Source: an uncultured Bacteroidia bacterium (GTDB lineage: Bacteria > Bacteroidota > Bacteroidia > Bacteroidales > ML635J-15). Taken from it: 64,000 bases of DNA. Location of the stretch: assembly GCA_902800045.1 (NCBI GenBank), contig CADCCZ010000002.1:1-64000 (forward strand). Reading direction: 5' to 3'. The translations under genes and the position numbers were made by a program. Positions 50,059 through 58,545 of the stretch are shown one piece after another. The notes beneath the pieces are model-generated. The model searched no databases. It was not told the DNA's origin and was given only the letters and a program-made list of their open reading frames with translations. Position 1 is the stretch's first letter. Each line of letters opens with the position of its first letter.

Positions 50059-52017
50059 ATGAAAAGATTCATAATAAATACTAGATTCTTTTTATATATC
50101 CTGTTACACATATGTGTAGCTGGGACGTTTATGGGATCTTCATATTGCTACAGCCAATCCCGGTTTAATATAATAACAGATTGCGGGCATCAGACAATGA
50201 ATGTGCTTGTATCGGTATTGCCTTTGCACGACGGATACTTACTTACAGTAGGTACCGGTAATGTTGAAGGGTATGGCGACAACAGGTGTACGATGCTTGT
50301 AAAAACAGATTTGGAAGGAAATGTACTATATAGAAATTTCATTTGTGACAGTACATATGATGTATATGAAGGACGGTTTTCTTCTGGACTAATAGAACCA
50401 ACACCACATATGACGTATAAGTGCATGCTAGAAGGCCATTGGAATAAAATGATATGTTGTGAATTTGATGATAGCCTTGGTTGTATTTATAGGCAGGATA
50501 CTTTTTTTGATATTCCGCATACAATTGGCGATGCTCATTATTGTGACAATGGCATATATATTGTTGGACAAATACATGATAATAATAAATATTGCGGCTA
50601 TATTGAAAAAAGAGATTCATTAGGAGTTCTTTCAAACAGAATCATTCCTTATGGATATAATGTAGAAAGTGCATATGATGCCGTCATTAGAAATAATGAA
50701 GGCTACTTATTAGCATATGGCATTGTAGCTACTAATATCAATAATCATCTTTATTCGTTGGTAAAATTAGACACATCTTTGAATATAATTTGGCAAAAGA
50801 CATATGGTCGCGCCAACTGGAATAATGGAGAACAATCATTCATCGCCCCCTCACCCGACTCCTGCTATGTAATGAGCGGTATATATCCCGTGTGCTATGA
50901 AGACCGCTTCGAAGATAGGACCAGCGATGCCGCATGCATAAGAAAAATAGATGGCAATGGTAACCTATTGTGGGAAAAGGTGATAAAGAACTACTATTCC
51001 AATTATTATAATGGACCTGGAATACTTGATTTAGATTGTTCCTATGACCTGTATGTTGACGATGATGGATATATATATATAGCCGGACAAGGGACTAGTC
51101 TCTGTACGGGATTAGCTGGCTTCCTAACCAAGTTAACCCCTAACGGAGACATAATGTACCGTAGGTACTATACACCCGACGGCAGTAAAGATGGACCAGA
51201 ACTCTATCTTAATAGCGTTAAGCCTACTCCTGATGGCGGGCTAATTATGGGGGGATATACTTACGCTAGGTTTTATACTCCCGATTTCGGAGATTATTTC
51301 CAGCAGCCTTGGCTTGTAAAAACAGATATGGATGGTTTGGATGGTTTGTGCTATACTGAATTGCCAGAACTTGATTTCGACATTTTTATTCCCGATACTG
51401 TCTGCAACTTGGATACAATAGATTGCGTTGTAAACATCAGCGGTCCATCGGCTCCATATACCTTGGAGTTCAGCACGGGACAAACTATCGAAAATATTTA
51501 TTATCCCGACATATTTGTTCCAAAAGAAATAGGGATTGATACAGTATTGAGTGGATATTTGCTATACCAGTACACGGAACCTGTTACCGAAGCTACAATA
51601 AAGGATACTGCAGTAGAAAACGTTATCGCCCGCCACTACAATATCCGCACGCCAAGAGATCCCGGCGAGCATCAGCTTGCAATAACACTCTCGGACTATT
51701 ACGGCAATACCAAGACCATCTACAAGGACATCTATGTAAATCCCTGCCACGACCTGGCAGTGGACGAGAACGAAAACATTATGCTGTCGGTATACCCGAA
51801 TCCTGCCACCGAATACATAAACATCGCTGGCGAGAATATTGCAGAAATACAAATCTGCAATTTGCTAGGAGAGGTGGAATATTACAATGGCAGCGTCGTG
51901 CCGCGGCGCGACGCCACTATTGTAATATCCACAGAAGGAATGCCTGCAGGCAGCTATTTTGTAAGGGTAAGGATGGCGGATGGTAAGGTGGTGACGAAGA
52001 AGATTATTGTGATGTAA
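50059..52017 (+). CDS. T9SS cargo protein with propeller-like repeats and C-terminal sorting domain
   Basis: 652 residues. A long signal peptide (about 1-34, ending in SSYCYSQ) is followed by repeated blades of the form GYLLAYGIVAT, DSCYVMSGIYP, GGLIMGGYTYARF and LVKTDMDG, which suggests a beta-propeller-like fold (about 45-430), an Ig-like region, and a type A sorting domain (about 575-652: MLSVYPNPATEYINI, MPAGSYFVRVRM, KKIIVM). The protein is predicted to be exported by the T9SS and held on the surface or released. No catalytic motif is seen. The first half is more AT-rich than the neighbours (many AAT, ATA and TAT codons), while the C-terminal quarter has the usual composition. Confidence 0.88.
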   Translation: MKRFIINTRFFLYILLHICVAGTFMGSSYCYSQSRFNIITDCGHQTMNVLVSVLPLHDGYLLTVGTGNVEGYGDNRCTMLVKTDLEGNVLYRNFICDSTYDVYEGRFSSGLIEPTPHMTYKCMLEGHWNKMICCEFDDSLGCIYRQDTFFDIPHTIGDAHYCDNGIYIVGQIHDNNKYCGYIEKRDSLGVLSNRIIPYGYNVESAYDAVIRNNEGYLLAYGIVATNINNHLYSLVKLDTSLNIIWQKTYGRANWNNGEQSFIAPSPDSCYVMSGIYPVCYEDRFEDRTSDAACIRKIDGNGNLLWEKVIKNYYSNYYNGPGILDLDCSYDLYVDDDGYIYIAGQGTSLCTGLAGFLTKLTPNGDIMYRRYYTPDGSKDGPELYLNSVKPTPDGGLIMGGYTYARFYTPDFGDYFQQPWLVKTDMDGLDGLCYTELPELDFDIFIPDTVCNLDTIDCVVNISGPSAPYTLEFSTGQTIENIYYPDIFVPKEIGIDTVLSGYLLYQYTEPVTEATIKDTAVENVIARHYNIRTPRDPGEHQLAITLSDYYGNTKTIYKDIYVNPCHDLAVDENENIMLSVYPNPATEYINIAGENIAEIQICNLLGEVEYYNGSVVPRRDATIVISTEGMPAGSYFVRVRMADGKVVTKKIIVM

Positions 52018-52023
52018 CAATAT

Positions 52024-52119
52024 GGGGCCAAAAGGCTAAAAGAAGAAAAGGCTAAAAGTCAAAAATGGCTTCAAGCCTTCGAGCCTTTGAGCCTTCAAGC
52101 CTGTTAGCCTTCAAGCCCC
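52024..52119. repeat. Composite inverted repeat of AAGGCTAAAAG / CTTCAAGCCT words, possible bidirectional terminator
   Basis: Outer arms GGGGCCAAAAGGCTAA (52024-) and TTAGCCTTCAAGCCCC (to 52119) enclose further AAGGCT and AGCCTT copies. It lies between the convergent cargo gene and the YgjP-like gene. Confidence 0.6.
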
Positions 52120-52128
52120 CCATTATAC

Positions 52129-52869
52129 CTAATTTTGCATATCTGGCAATATCCTACCATTATAACCTTTCAGTTCCTTGTCGTAAAGGTCTTCTTTTCC
52201 GCCTGACAAACGGTTTAGCAATTCGTGGAATTTTGGTCCGTGATTCTTGTGCGCAATATGGCAAAGTTCGTGCAGAATGACAAAATCGACCAGATAGTCG
52301 GGCAATAGCAACAAGCGGCACGACAATATAATATCGTCTTGCGAACTGCAAGTTCCCCACCTGGTAAGTGCATTGCCTATTGAAACCTTACGGAACGACA
52401 AGCCTGTGCGAGAAGAAATCTCATCTACACGAGGGAAAAGCAGTTTTTCGGCCTCCTTTTGCATCGAGGCAAGAATTACCTTCTTAATGAAATTCTGTAC
52501 CGCATCGAGGCTAAAATCGACCAACTGGGGATTGTAATAAATTGTAACGATATGGTCTGTTATTCTTGCCGAGAGTATCCTTTTCTGCGCATCGGTTGGC
52601 GAAAACTGCAACTTTGTGCTTCGGCAAATAAAATGCGACTGCGGAGTGAACAGACGTTTTACACCTTTCTGCTCCTGCGCCTGCAAGGTCTTGGCAATCC
52701 AGTCGCGATGTTCAAAAACAAACCTTTCAGCGTCAGCATAACTGACCCTGAAAGGTATGGATAGATGCAAACCCTTTTCGGGATGCACGGTCAAACGCAT
52801 AGCACGACAGTTGCGACGCTTTGCCACCACCACATCGCCAACGCCTTCGACACTAATGGTTCGCTGCAT
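52129..52869 (-). CDS. YgjP-like metal-dependent hydrolase (DUF45/M48-like)
   Basis: 246 residues. The fold of the YgjP family is shown by the N-terminal RRNCRAMRLTVHPEKGLHLSI strands, the RWGTCSSQDDIILSCRLLLLP segment and the metal motif VDFVILHELCHIAHKNHGPKFHELL, i.e. HELCH plus a third His. Members are zinc-dependent; some have peptidase or nucleotide-hydrolase activity, and the activity of this one is not known. The ATG overlaps the stop of the small upstream gene (TAATG). Confidence 0.85.
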   Translation of the reverse strand: MQRTISVEGVGDVVVAKRRNCRAMRLTVHPEKGLHLSIPFRVSYADAERFVFEHRDWIAKTLQAQEQKGVKRLFTPQSHFICRSTKLQFSPTDAQKRILSARITDHIVTIYYNPQLVDFSLDAVQNFIKKVILASMQKEAEKLLFPRVDEISSRTGLSFRKVSIGNALTRWGTCSSQDDIILSCRLLLLPDYLVDFVILHELCHIAHKNHGPKFHELLNRLSGGKEDLYDKELKGYNGRILPDMQN

Positions 52870-53156
52870 TACTTGCGAGGCAGCTTGCTTAACTTTTCGT
52901 AACCTTCGTTGACGGCGGTAAGCATTTCGGAAATGTAACCCTTGTAGTTTTCCTTTACAGCCTTCTTTTCCACCTTCGAAGTCGGAGTGTTAATCTTCGA
53001 AAATACTTCCTGCTTCTTGAGCAATACGTTGTTGATGATTTCAGTAACAGGCTCGGTCGGCTGTGCCGGGTACAAGTCAACGTACAATACGCAATCCGAC
53101 AAAAGTTCGCTTGTCATGTAATCAATGTCTCTCTTTAATACTTTTCTACTTGCCAT
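52869..53156 (-). CDS. Small conserved protein of unknown function
   Basis: 95 residues, mostly helical and charged, no signal peptide or membrane segment. Begins MASRKVLKRDIDYMTSEL and ends LSKLPRK. I recognise no domain. Its stop overlaps the ATG of the YgjP-like gene (TAATG), so both are translated from one message, and a TAATTTTG promoter box lies 18 nt upstream of its ATG. A cytoplasmic helper role is possible but not supported by any motif. Confidence 0.75.
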   Translation of the reverse strand: MASRKVLKRDIDYMTSELLSDCVLYVDLYPAQPTEPVTEIINNVLLKKQEVFSKINTPTSKVEKKAVKENYKGYISEMLTAVNEGYEKLSKLPRK

Positions 53157-53173
53157 AGCTTTAAAATTTTTCG

Positions 53174-53181
53174 CAAAATTA
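53174..53181 (-). promoter_or_regulatory. Promoter -7 box of the small protein and YgjP-like operon (TAATTTTG)
   Basis: TAnnTTTG match on the minus strand 18 nt before the ATG. Confidence 0.5.
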
Positions 53182-53225
53182 AATAAATTTTCGGTTGGGG
53201 ACTAAATGATTTGACAATTTTAGTA

Positions 53226-53299
53226 AGACGTTGCACGCAACGTCTCTACAAATTGTTCATTATCAATTGTCCATTATCAATTGTTAATTATCAATTGTT
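53226..53299. repeat. AGACGTTG hairpin and ATTATCAATTGT repeat array downstream of yqeY
   Basis: A perfect inverted repeat AGACGTTG-CACG-CAACGTCT (53226-53245) is followed by four degenerate copies of TCAATTGTCCATTATCAATT (53252-53299). It marks the end of the division cluster transcript and may act as its terminator on the minus strand. Confidence 0.7.
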
Positions 53300-53744
53300 A
53301 TCCCAGCATTGCCTTCACTATTCCCGAAAGGGTCTTATTGTCGGTCTGACCAGCGAGCTTTGCACTTGCTGCACCCATAACCTTGCCCATGTCCTTAATA
53401 GTGCTAGCGCCTGTTTCCTTAATAATCTCGGCAACAACTGCCTTCACTTCGTCAACCGACAACTGCTTTGGCAAATAGCCTGCAATAACATCGGCCTGAG
53501 CAAGTTCCTTGTCGGCAAGGTCGGGACGGTTCTGCGACTTATACAAGTCAGCAGTTTCACGACGCTGCTTCACAAGCTTCTGGATTATCTGCATTTCCTT
53601 GTCTGGAGTAAGCTCGGTATTGCCAGCATCAGTCTTTGCCAACAAAAACGCAGCTTTTACAGCACGCAAACCTTCGAGTTTTTCTTTCTCGCGGGCAAGC
53701 ATCGCCTTCTTAATATCTTCGTTTACCTGATCAAAAATACTCAT
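53298..53744 (-). CDS. yqeY: GatB/YqeY domain protein
   Basis: 148 residues, the standard YqeY length. The N-terminal helical part (MSIFDQVNEDIKKAMLARE, LRAVKAAF) and the C-terminal domain (YLPKQLSVDEVKAVVAEI, STIKDMGKVMGAASAKLAG) match the family. The C-terminal domain resembles the tRNA-binding tail of GatB; its role in free YqeY is not settled. It follows ftsZ by 15 bp, an arrangement repeated across Bacteroidota. Confidence 0.93.
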   Translation of the reverse strand: MSIFDQVNEDIKKAMLAREKEKLEGLRAVKAAFLLAKTDAGNTELTPDKEMQIIQKLVKQRRETADLYKSQNRPDLADKELAQADVIAGYLPKQLSVDEVKAVVAEIIKETGASTIKDMGKVMGAASAKLAGQTDNKTLSGIVKAMLG

Positions 53745-53759
53745 TGCAATATGTTTTAA

Positions 53760-55028
53760 TTAGTTGTTTCTGTTTTTCCTGTCAAGAGCCGTCTCGCTTT
53801 CAAGGCTTTCGAGATATGCATCGTCGTTAAGCTTGTCGAGATCCTGCATGTGCCTGAACTCGCTTGGCGACCTCATTTCATCGGGATTCAGCGCAATATC
53901 TTCCATAGGCAACGGCTCGCCAAATTCGATGGTGCTTTGCTTAGGCGGAGTTTCGATAGGCTTGCTGTCGTAGCCGAATCCAGTAGCGATCACTGTAGTA
54001 CGGATATTTTCGCCAAGTTCATCGTCGTAGCAAGTACCCCAGATAACGTTTGTTCCCTGGCCTGCCACCTTGGTAAGATGGTTGGTGATATTTCCGAACT
54101 CCTTCATTGTCAACTCGTGCTGGCCGCGCGGCGTTGTAATGTTGAGCAAAATGTTCTTAGCGCCCTTGATGTCGTTGTCGTGAAGCAACGGTGAATCCAA
54201 AGCCTCGGAAATAGCCCTTATATCACGGCCCTCGCCCGATGCCTCAGCCGAACCGAGCAAAGCAACACCGCTGTTCTTCATTACCGAATTCACATCGCGG
54301 AAGTCAACGTTTACATGTCCGTGCCTTGTTATTATCTCGGCGATACCCTTGGTTGCCGTCACAACCACCTCGTCGGCTTTCTGGAACGCATTGGAAAAGG
54401 TACAATCGTTGAACTCGATGAGCTTGTCGTCGTTTATAACCAACAGGGCGTCAACTACTTCACGCATCTTCATCACACCTTCGTTGGCCTGATTGATACG
54501 CTGGTTTCCTTCGGTGGTAAACGGCACTGTTACGACGCCAATAGTCAACATACCGCTATCCTTGGCAGCCTTGGCAATTACCGGAGCGGCACCAGTTCCC
54601 GTACCGCCGCCCATACCGGCAGTCACGAAAACCATCTTGGTATTATCGTCGAAAAGTTCGATAACTTCCTGCAAGTTCTCCTTTGCAGCATCCTCGCCCA
54701 CTTGCGGGTCGTTGCCTGCTCCAAGTCCCGACGTCAACTTCTTGCCGAGCTGTATCTTTGTAGGCGCAAGGCTGTCGTTGAGAGCCTGACGGTCGGTATT
54801 GCACACAATGAGGTCAACTCCCATTATGCCCGACTTGGCAAGCTGGTTCACGGCATTGCTACCACCGCCACCAACTCCGATAACCTTTATAATATTGTGC
54901 ACGCCATCGGCAGTACCAGCACCAGCCGAAATGTCATCGACATTTACAGGCTGAGACTTCGGAACTCGTGTTTCGGTTGCATCTGTTGCCGAAATGCACT
55001 GAAAATCGTCATTATATTTATATTCCAT
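53760..55028 (-). CDS. ftsZ: Cell division protein FtsZ
   Basis: 422 residues. The GTP-binding core shows GVGGGGSNAVNQLAKSGI, the tubulin signature GGGTGTGAAPVIA, and RINQANEGV. GTPase that forms the division ring at mid-cell. After the core (about residue 340) there is an acidic variable tail ending DAYLESLESETALDRKNRNN. The classical C-terminal IPAFLR-like peptide is not obvious; DAYLESL may be its equivalent. The gene is 20 bp downstream of ftsA. Confidence 0.97.
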   Translation of the reverse strand: MEYKYNDDFQCISATDATETRVPKSQPVNVDDISAGAGTADGVHNIIKVIGVGGGGSNAVNQLAKSGIMGVDLIVCNTDRQALNDSLAPTKIQLGKKLTSGLGAGNDPQVGEDAAKENLQEVIELFDDNTKMVFVTAGMGGGTGTGAAPVIAKAAKDSGMLTIGVVTVPFTTEGNQRINQANEGVMKMREVVDALLVINDDKLIEFNDCTFSNAFQKADEVVVTATKGIAEIITRHGHVNVDFRDVNSVMKNSGVALLGSAEASGEGRDIRAISEALDSPLLHDNDIKGAKNILLNITTPRGQHELTMKEFGNITNHLTKVAGQGTNVIWGTCYDDELGENIRTTVIATGFGYDSKPIETPPKQSTIEFGEPLPMEDIALNPDEMRSPSEFRHMQDLDKLNDDAYLESLESETALDRKNRNN

Positions 55029-55048
55029 ATTCAGAGGTTTTAATATTA

Positions 55049-56371
55049 CTATTCGTCATCGTCTTCCAACTTGTTTATGAAATTGCGGAATACAGATGAT
55101 ATTTTTTTCTTTGGTTTCTCTGGCTCAGGCTTTTTCTTAGCCGGCTCCGGAGCTGGTTCGGGCTTGGGTTCAGGAGCAGGTTCGGGCTTGGGCTCTGGTT
55201 TTGGCTCCGACATCACAAATTCCTTCTTTACGATGCCCTGTTCAAAATCGAAACCTTTTATGATAAGTCCTACTACCGTTGAATACTGCGGTTTCATAAG
55301 CGCCTGCGAACCTTCACCTTCAATTTTCGATGTCGGATATGCAAGTCTTACGCTATTCTTCATGATAAAACTTGCAAGCTGCTTAAGATTTGCCACCAAC
55401 GAACCGCCACCGGTTATGACTATACCTGCTGGTACATTGTCGGCATACACAGTTTCGATCTGGAACTTCACCGCATTCAGGATTTCCTCCATGCGCGCCT
55501 GTATAAGTTCCGACATCTTATTACGTGAAATGTAGATATTGCTGTTTACACGGGCAGTCTTAACCTCGATATTGACATCGTCACCCGAAATATGCACGGC
55601 ACTTCCGTAAAGGCATTTCAGACTTTCGGCCTGCTCGTATGTTATCGAAAACTTGTCCCTGATGTCGCCGGTAACAGTTGCTCCGCCTATAGGAATAACT
55701 GCAGTATGTATAACTTCACCGTTGCGATAAACAGCAAGGTCTGATGTTCCACCGCCTATGTCGATAAGAGCAACGCCCTTCTGCTTTTCCTCGTCGGTAA
55801 GCACAGCTTCGGCCGATGCCAATGGCTCGAGGAACAACGAGCGGACGCCAAGTCCTGCAAGGTTTACACATTTCTTTATATTGTTTACCATTACGTTCTG
55901 ACCTGTCACAACATGGAAATTGCCATACAAGTATTCGCATTCCATGCCAAGCGGATTGGCAACGGTCTGACCATTTATCGAATACGAAATGACAATGGCG
56001 TCGATTGTTTCGGTTCCAGGATTAGCTACGTTCATTGCCATATCGCGAAGTTCGAGCAGATGTCGTTCGGTAACCTTGCCGTTCACAAAAAGACGGCAGG
56101 TGCTGTCGGAAGTCTTTACATACTGACCAGCAATACCGACATATACATCGGAAAAGTTGGCATCGTAAGCATTGCCAAGTCCATTAAGCGAAGTGGTTAT
56201 TGCCTTCACCGTATCCTCGATATTGAAGACAACACCATGCTTGATTCCTATCGACGGAGCTGTTCCGAAGCCCATTACCTCGAACTTGCCATTTTCCATG
56301 CGAGCCGCAACTGTAGCAATCTTCGTTGTACCGATATCGATTGCAGCGATTATTTTTTTAGAGTCATCCAT
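55049..56371 (-). CDS. ftsA: Cell division protein FtsA
   Basis: 440 residues. Actin-fold ATPase that tethers FtsZ to the membrane. Visible: AAIDIGTTKIATVAAR (phosphate 1), VALIDIGGGTSDLAVY (phosphate 2), GIVITGGGSLVANLKQL (adenosine). The tail (about 388-422) is a run of EPKPEP and EPAPEP units, followed by KKKPEPEKPKKK and a probable amphipathic membrane-binding helix, SSVFRNFINKLEDDDE. The start overlaps the end of ftsQ by 8 bp. Confidence 0.96.
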   Translation of the reverse strand: MDDSKKIIAAIDIGTTKIATVAARMENGKFEVMGFGTAPSIGIKHGVVFNIEDTVKAITTSLNGLGNAYDANFSDVYVGIAGQYVKTSDSTCRLFVNGKVTERHLLELRDMAMNVANPGTETIDAIVISYSINGQTVANPLGMECEYLYGNFHVVTGQNVMVNNIKKCVNLAGLGVRSLFLEPLASAEAVLTDEEKQKGVALIDIGGGTSDLAVYRNGEVIHTAVIPIGGATVTGDIRDKFSITYEQAESLKCLYGSAVHISGDDVNIEVKTARVNSNIYISRNKMSELIQARMEEILNAVKFQIETVYADNVPAGIVITGGGSLVANLKQLASFIMKNSVRLAYPTSKIEGEGSQALMKPQYSTVVGLIIKGFDFEQGIVKKEFVMSEPKPEPKPEPAPEPKPEPAPEPAKKKPEPEKPKKKISSVFRNFINKLEDDDE

Positions 56372-57167
56372 TATTGCGTTTTTTACAAATTACCTGATCC
56401 TTGAATTTCAAATTAATTAGCGAATAAGCATTCCAGTCCGTAATTTCAAAACCCTTGCTATACATAGCTTCGAGCTTATTCATCTTGTTTTCGTAATCAT
56501 CGAGTCCGCCGAGCAGAATTATGTGGTTTCCCACCCTAGGCACAAGTTCCAACTCGTTTGCAGCGTTGACATAAATCTGAGTTATCTGGTTGCGCCAAAG
56601 CTCGTCGGACTGCAAATAATTAACGAAAGCACAAATATCATCAATATTTAGTGAATTTTTATCGTTGTTTACCATATAGTTATCAACAGAATCCGATGCA
56701 TAAAAGCAACTTGACCTCAAATGTCCCGACAAAACCATGACATCGGCCGAAAAATAGTCGCATATAGGCATAACCTTCATGTTGCGGTCGAGATAAAACG
56801 ATGCGGTATCTTCTGTCATAACCCTAATAACAGGGTCACGCTGTCTGATTTTAATAAAGACATTGCCCCAAAGGTCTCCGTATGCCTGAGTTTCCTCCAC
56901 ATACACGTTTTCGTCAATAAGCTTTTCGATATTGGCATAATTTATTTCGGAAAATCTAACCGTAGAATCCAGCACCATGCCTCCGTCATCAAGCATCTTC
57001 ATGACAATATCTTTGCTCACAAACGCGTAGGTATTGTCGATTTCGACGCTAACGCCCTTGCAAGGCATCTCGTGGTACTTTCGCGACACATATATGCCTA
57101 TGCCGACAAGATATGCTGCTAGCAAAACTATTCCGATAATAATCTTATATGCCTTCCTAATTTTCAT
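56364..57167 (-). CDS. ftsQ: Cell division protein FtsQ
   Basis: 267 residues. A short basic cytoplasmic N-terminus and one membrane helix (about 8-27, IIIGIVLLAAYLVGIGIYVS) precede a periplasmic POTRA-like domain and a beta domain. The VYVEETQAYGDLWGNVFIKIRQRDPVIRV pattern (about 91-119) is typical of Bacteroidota FtsQ. It links the early and late divisome. It overlaps murC by 11 bp and ftsA by 8 bp. Confidence 0.92.
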   Translation of the reverse strand: MKIRKAYKIIIGIVLLAAYLVGIGIYVSRKYHEMPCKGVSVEIDNTYAFVSKDIVMKMLDDGGMVLDSTVRFSEINYANIEKLIDENVYVEETQAYGDLWGNVFIKIRQRDPVIRVMTEDTASFYLDRNMKVMPICDYFSADVMVLSGHLRSSCFYASDSVDNYMVNNDKNSLNIDDICAFVNYLQSDELWRNQITQIYVNAANELELVPRVGNHIILLGGLDDYENKMNKLEAMYSKGFEITDWNAYSLINLKFKDQVICKKRNNG

Positions 57168-58545
57168 TTCCCGACAAAAAATTAGCTATTGGTTTTACAA
57201 GCCTATCGATATCACCAGCTCCCATTGTAAGCACGAGTTCGGGCTTCAACTTGCCAAGCAAGTCGAGAAGCTCTGACTTTTCGCAGATATATTTCTCCTT
57301 TGCATGGCAATTGTCGTATATCAGCGACGATGTAACACCTTCGATTGGAAGTTCCCTTGCCGGATATATAGGCAAAAGTATAAGCGTATCGCAAACCGAA
57401 AGGCTTTCGGCGAAGTCCTTGTAAAAATCCTTGGTGCGCGAATAAAGGTGAGGCTGGAATATGCCTGTTATCTTCTTCTGCGGATAAATCTGCCTTACTG
57501 CTGACAAAAAAGCTGAGATTTCGCCCGGATGATGCGCATAGTCGTCAATGAACACGCATTTTTCGGACTGCAACTGAATATCGAAGCGGCGAAGAACTCC
57601 CATAAAATTTTGTAATCCGTCGCGTACCTCGTCGGCAGTTGCGCCATTGAGCATCGAAACGGCGGTTGCACCTACTGCGTTTTCAATGTTGTGACGTCCA
57701 CCGATTTTATACTTTATTCCTTCGATGGTTCCGAAAGGCGTTTTTATATCGAACACACAAAGTCCGTTACCATACGAAATGTTTGTGGCATAGAAATTGA
57801 GACTTGCATCATCGACGCCATAGGTATAAACGTTTAGGTCGTTACGCAGCCGCGACTTTACAGTCACGGGGATGTCGGGACCAAGCACAATATTGCCCTT
57901 TTTCGAAGTTCTGTTTGCGAACTCCACGAAAGCTGCTTCCATTGTCTCGTAGTCGCCATAAATATCGAGATGGTCGGCTTCAACATGACTGATAAGAGCC
58001 GTCGATGGTGACAAATGCAAGAAGGAGCGGTCGAACTCGTCGGCTTCAACGACAACATTCTTGCTTTTGGGTTCGAGGTGCAGATTGGACATAAAGTTTT
58101 TCGATATACCGCCGAGAAAAGCCGAGCACTTCTCCTTTGTCCTGACCATTATGCACGACGTTATGGTCGAAATGGAAGTCTTGCCGTGAGTTCCAGCAAC
58201 AGCAAGGCAATTCTTGCCTTCGCAAAGATGTCCCAAAGCTTCGGAACGCTTTATCACGCGGAAACCATTCTGCCTGAAAAATGTCAGTTCGCTATGGTCG
58301 CTTGGAATAGCAGGAGTATAGATTACGAGTGTAGTTTCGGGATCTTTGTAGTACGAACCAATAAGGTTTGTGCTGTCGTCGTAATGCACCTGAATACCCT
58401 CCTTCTCGAGGTTTGTACAAACATCGCTACGTGTACGGTCGTAACCAGCGACATTGTATCCGCAAGCCTTGAAGTAACGGGCAATGGCACTCATTCCGAT
58501 ACCACCGATACCAACAAAATATATGTTCTCAAATTTACTTTTCAT
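57157..58545 (-). CDS. murC: UDP-N-acetylmuramate-L-alanine ligase
   Basis: About 462 residues from the ATG at 58545, chosen because MKSKFENIYFVGIGGIGMSA places the conserved first strand directly after the start; an ATG nine codons upstream (58572) would extend further into murG. The motifs are the Rossmann segment VGIGGIGMSAIARYF, the ATP loop AVAGTHGKTSIST, and IDDYAHHPGEISAFL. Adds the first amino acid of the cell-wall stem peptide. Overlaps the end of murG by 11 bp and the start of ftsQ by 11 bp. Confidence 0.96.
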   Translation of the reverse strand: MKSKFENIYFVGIGGIGMSAIARYFKACGYNVAGYDRTRSDVCTNLEKEGIQVHYDDSTNLIGSYYKDPETTLVIYTPAIPSDHSELTFFRQNGFRVIKRSEALGHLCEGKNCLAVAGTHGKTSISTITSCIMVRTKEKCSAFLGGISKNFMSNLHLEPKSKNVVVEADEFDRSFLHLSPSTALISHVEADHLDIYGDYETMEAAFVEFANRTSKKGNIVLGPDIPVTVKSRLRNDLNVYTYGVDDASLNFYATNISYGNGLCVFDIKTPFGTIEGIKYKIGGRHNIENAVGATAVSMLNGATADEVRDGLQNFMGVLRRFDIQLQSEKCVFIDDYAHHPGEISAFLSAVRQIYPQKKITGIFQPHLYSRTKDFYKDFAESLSVCDTLILLPIYPARELPIEGVTSSLIYDNCHAKEKYICEKSELLDLLGKLKPELVLTMGAGDIDRLVKPIANFLSGNEN

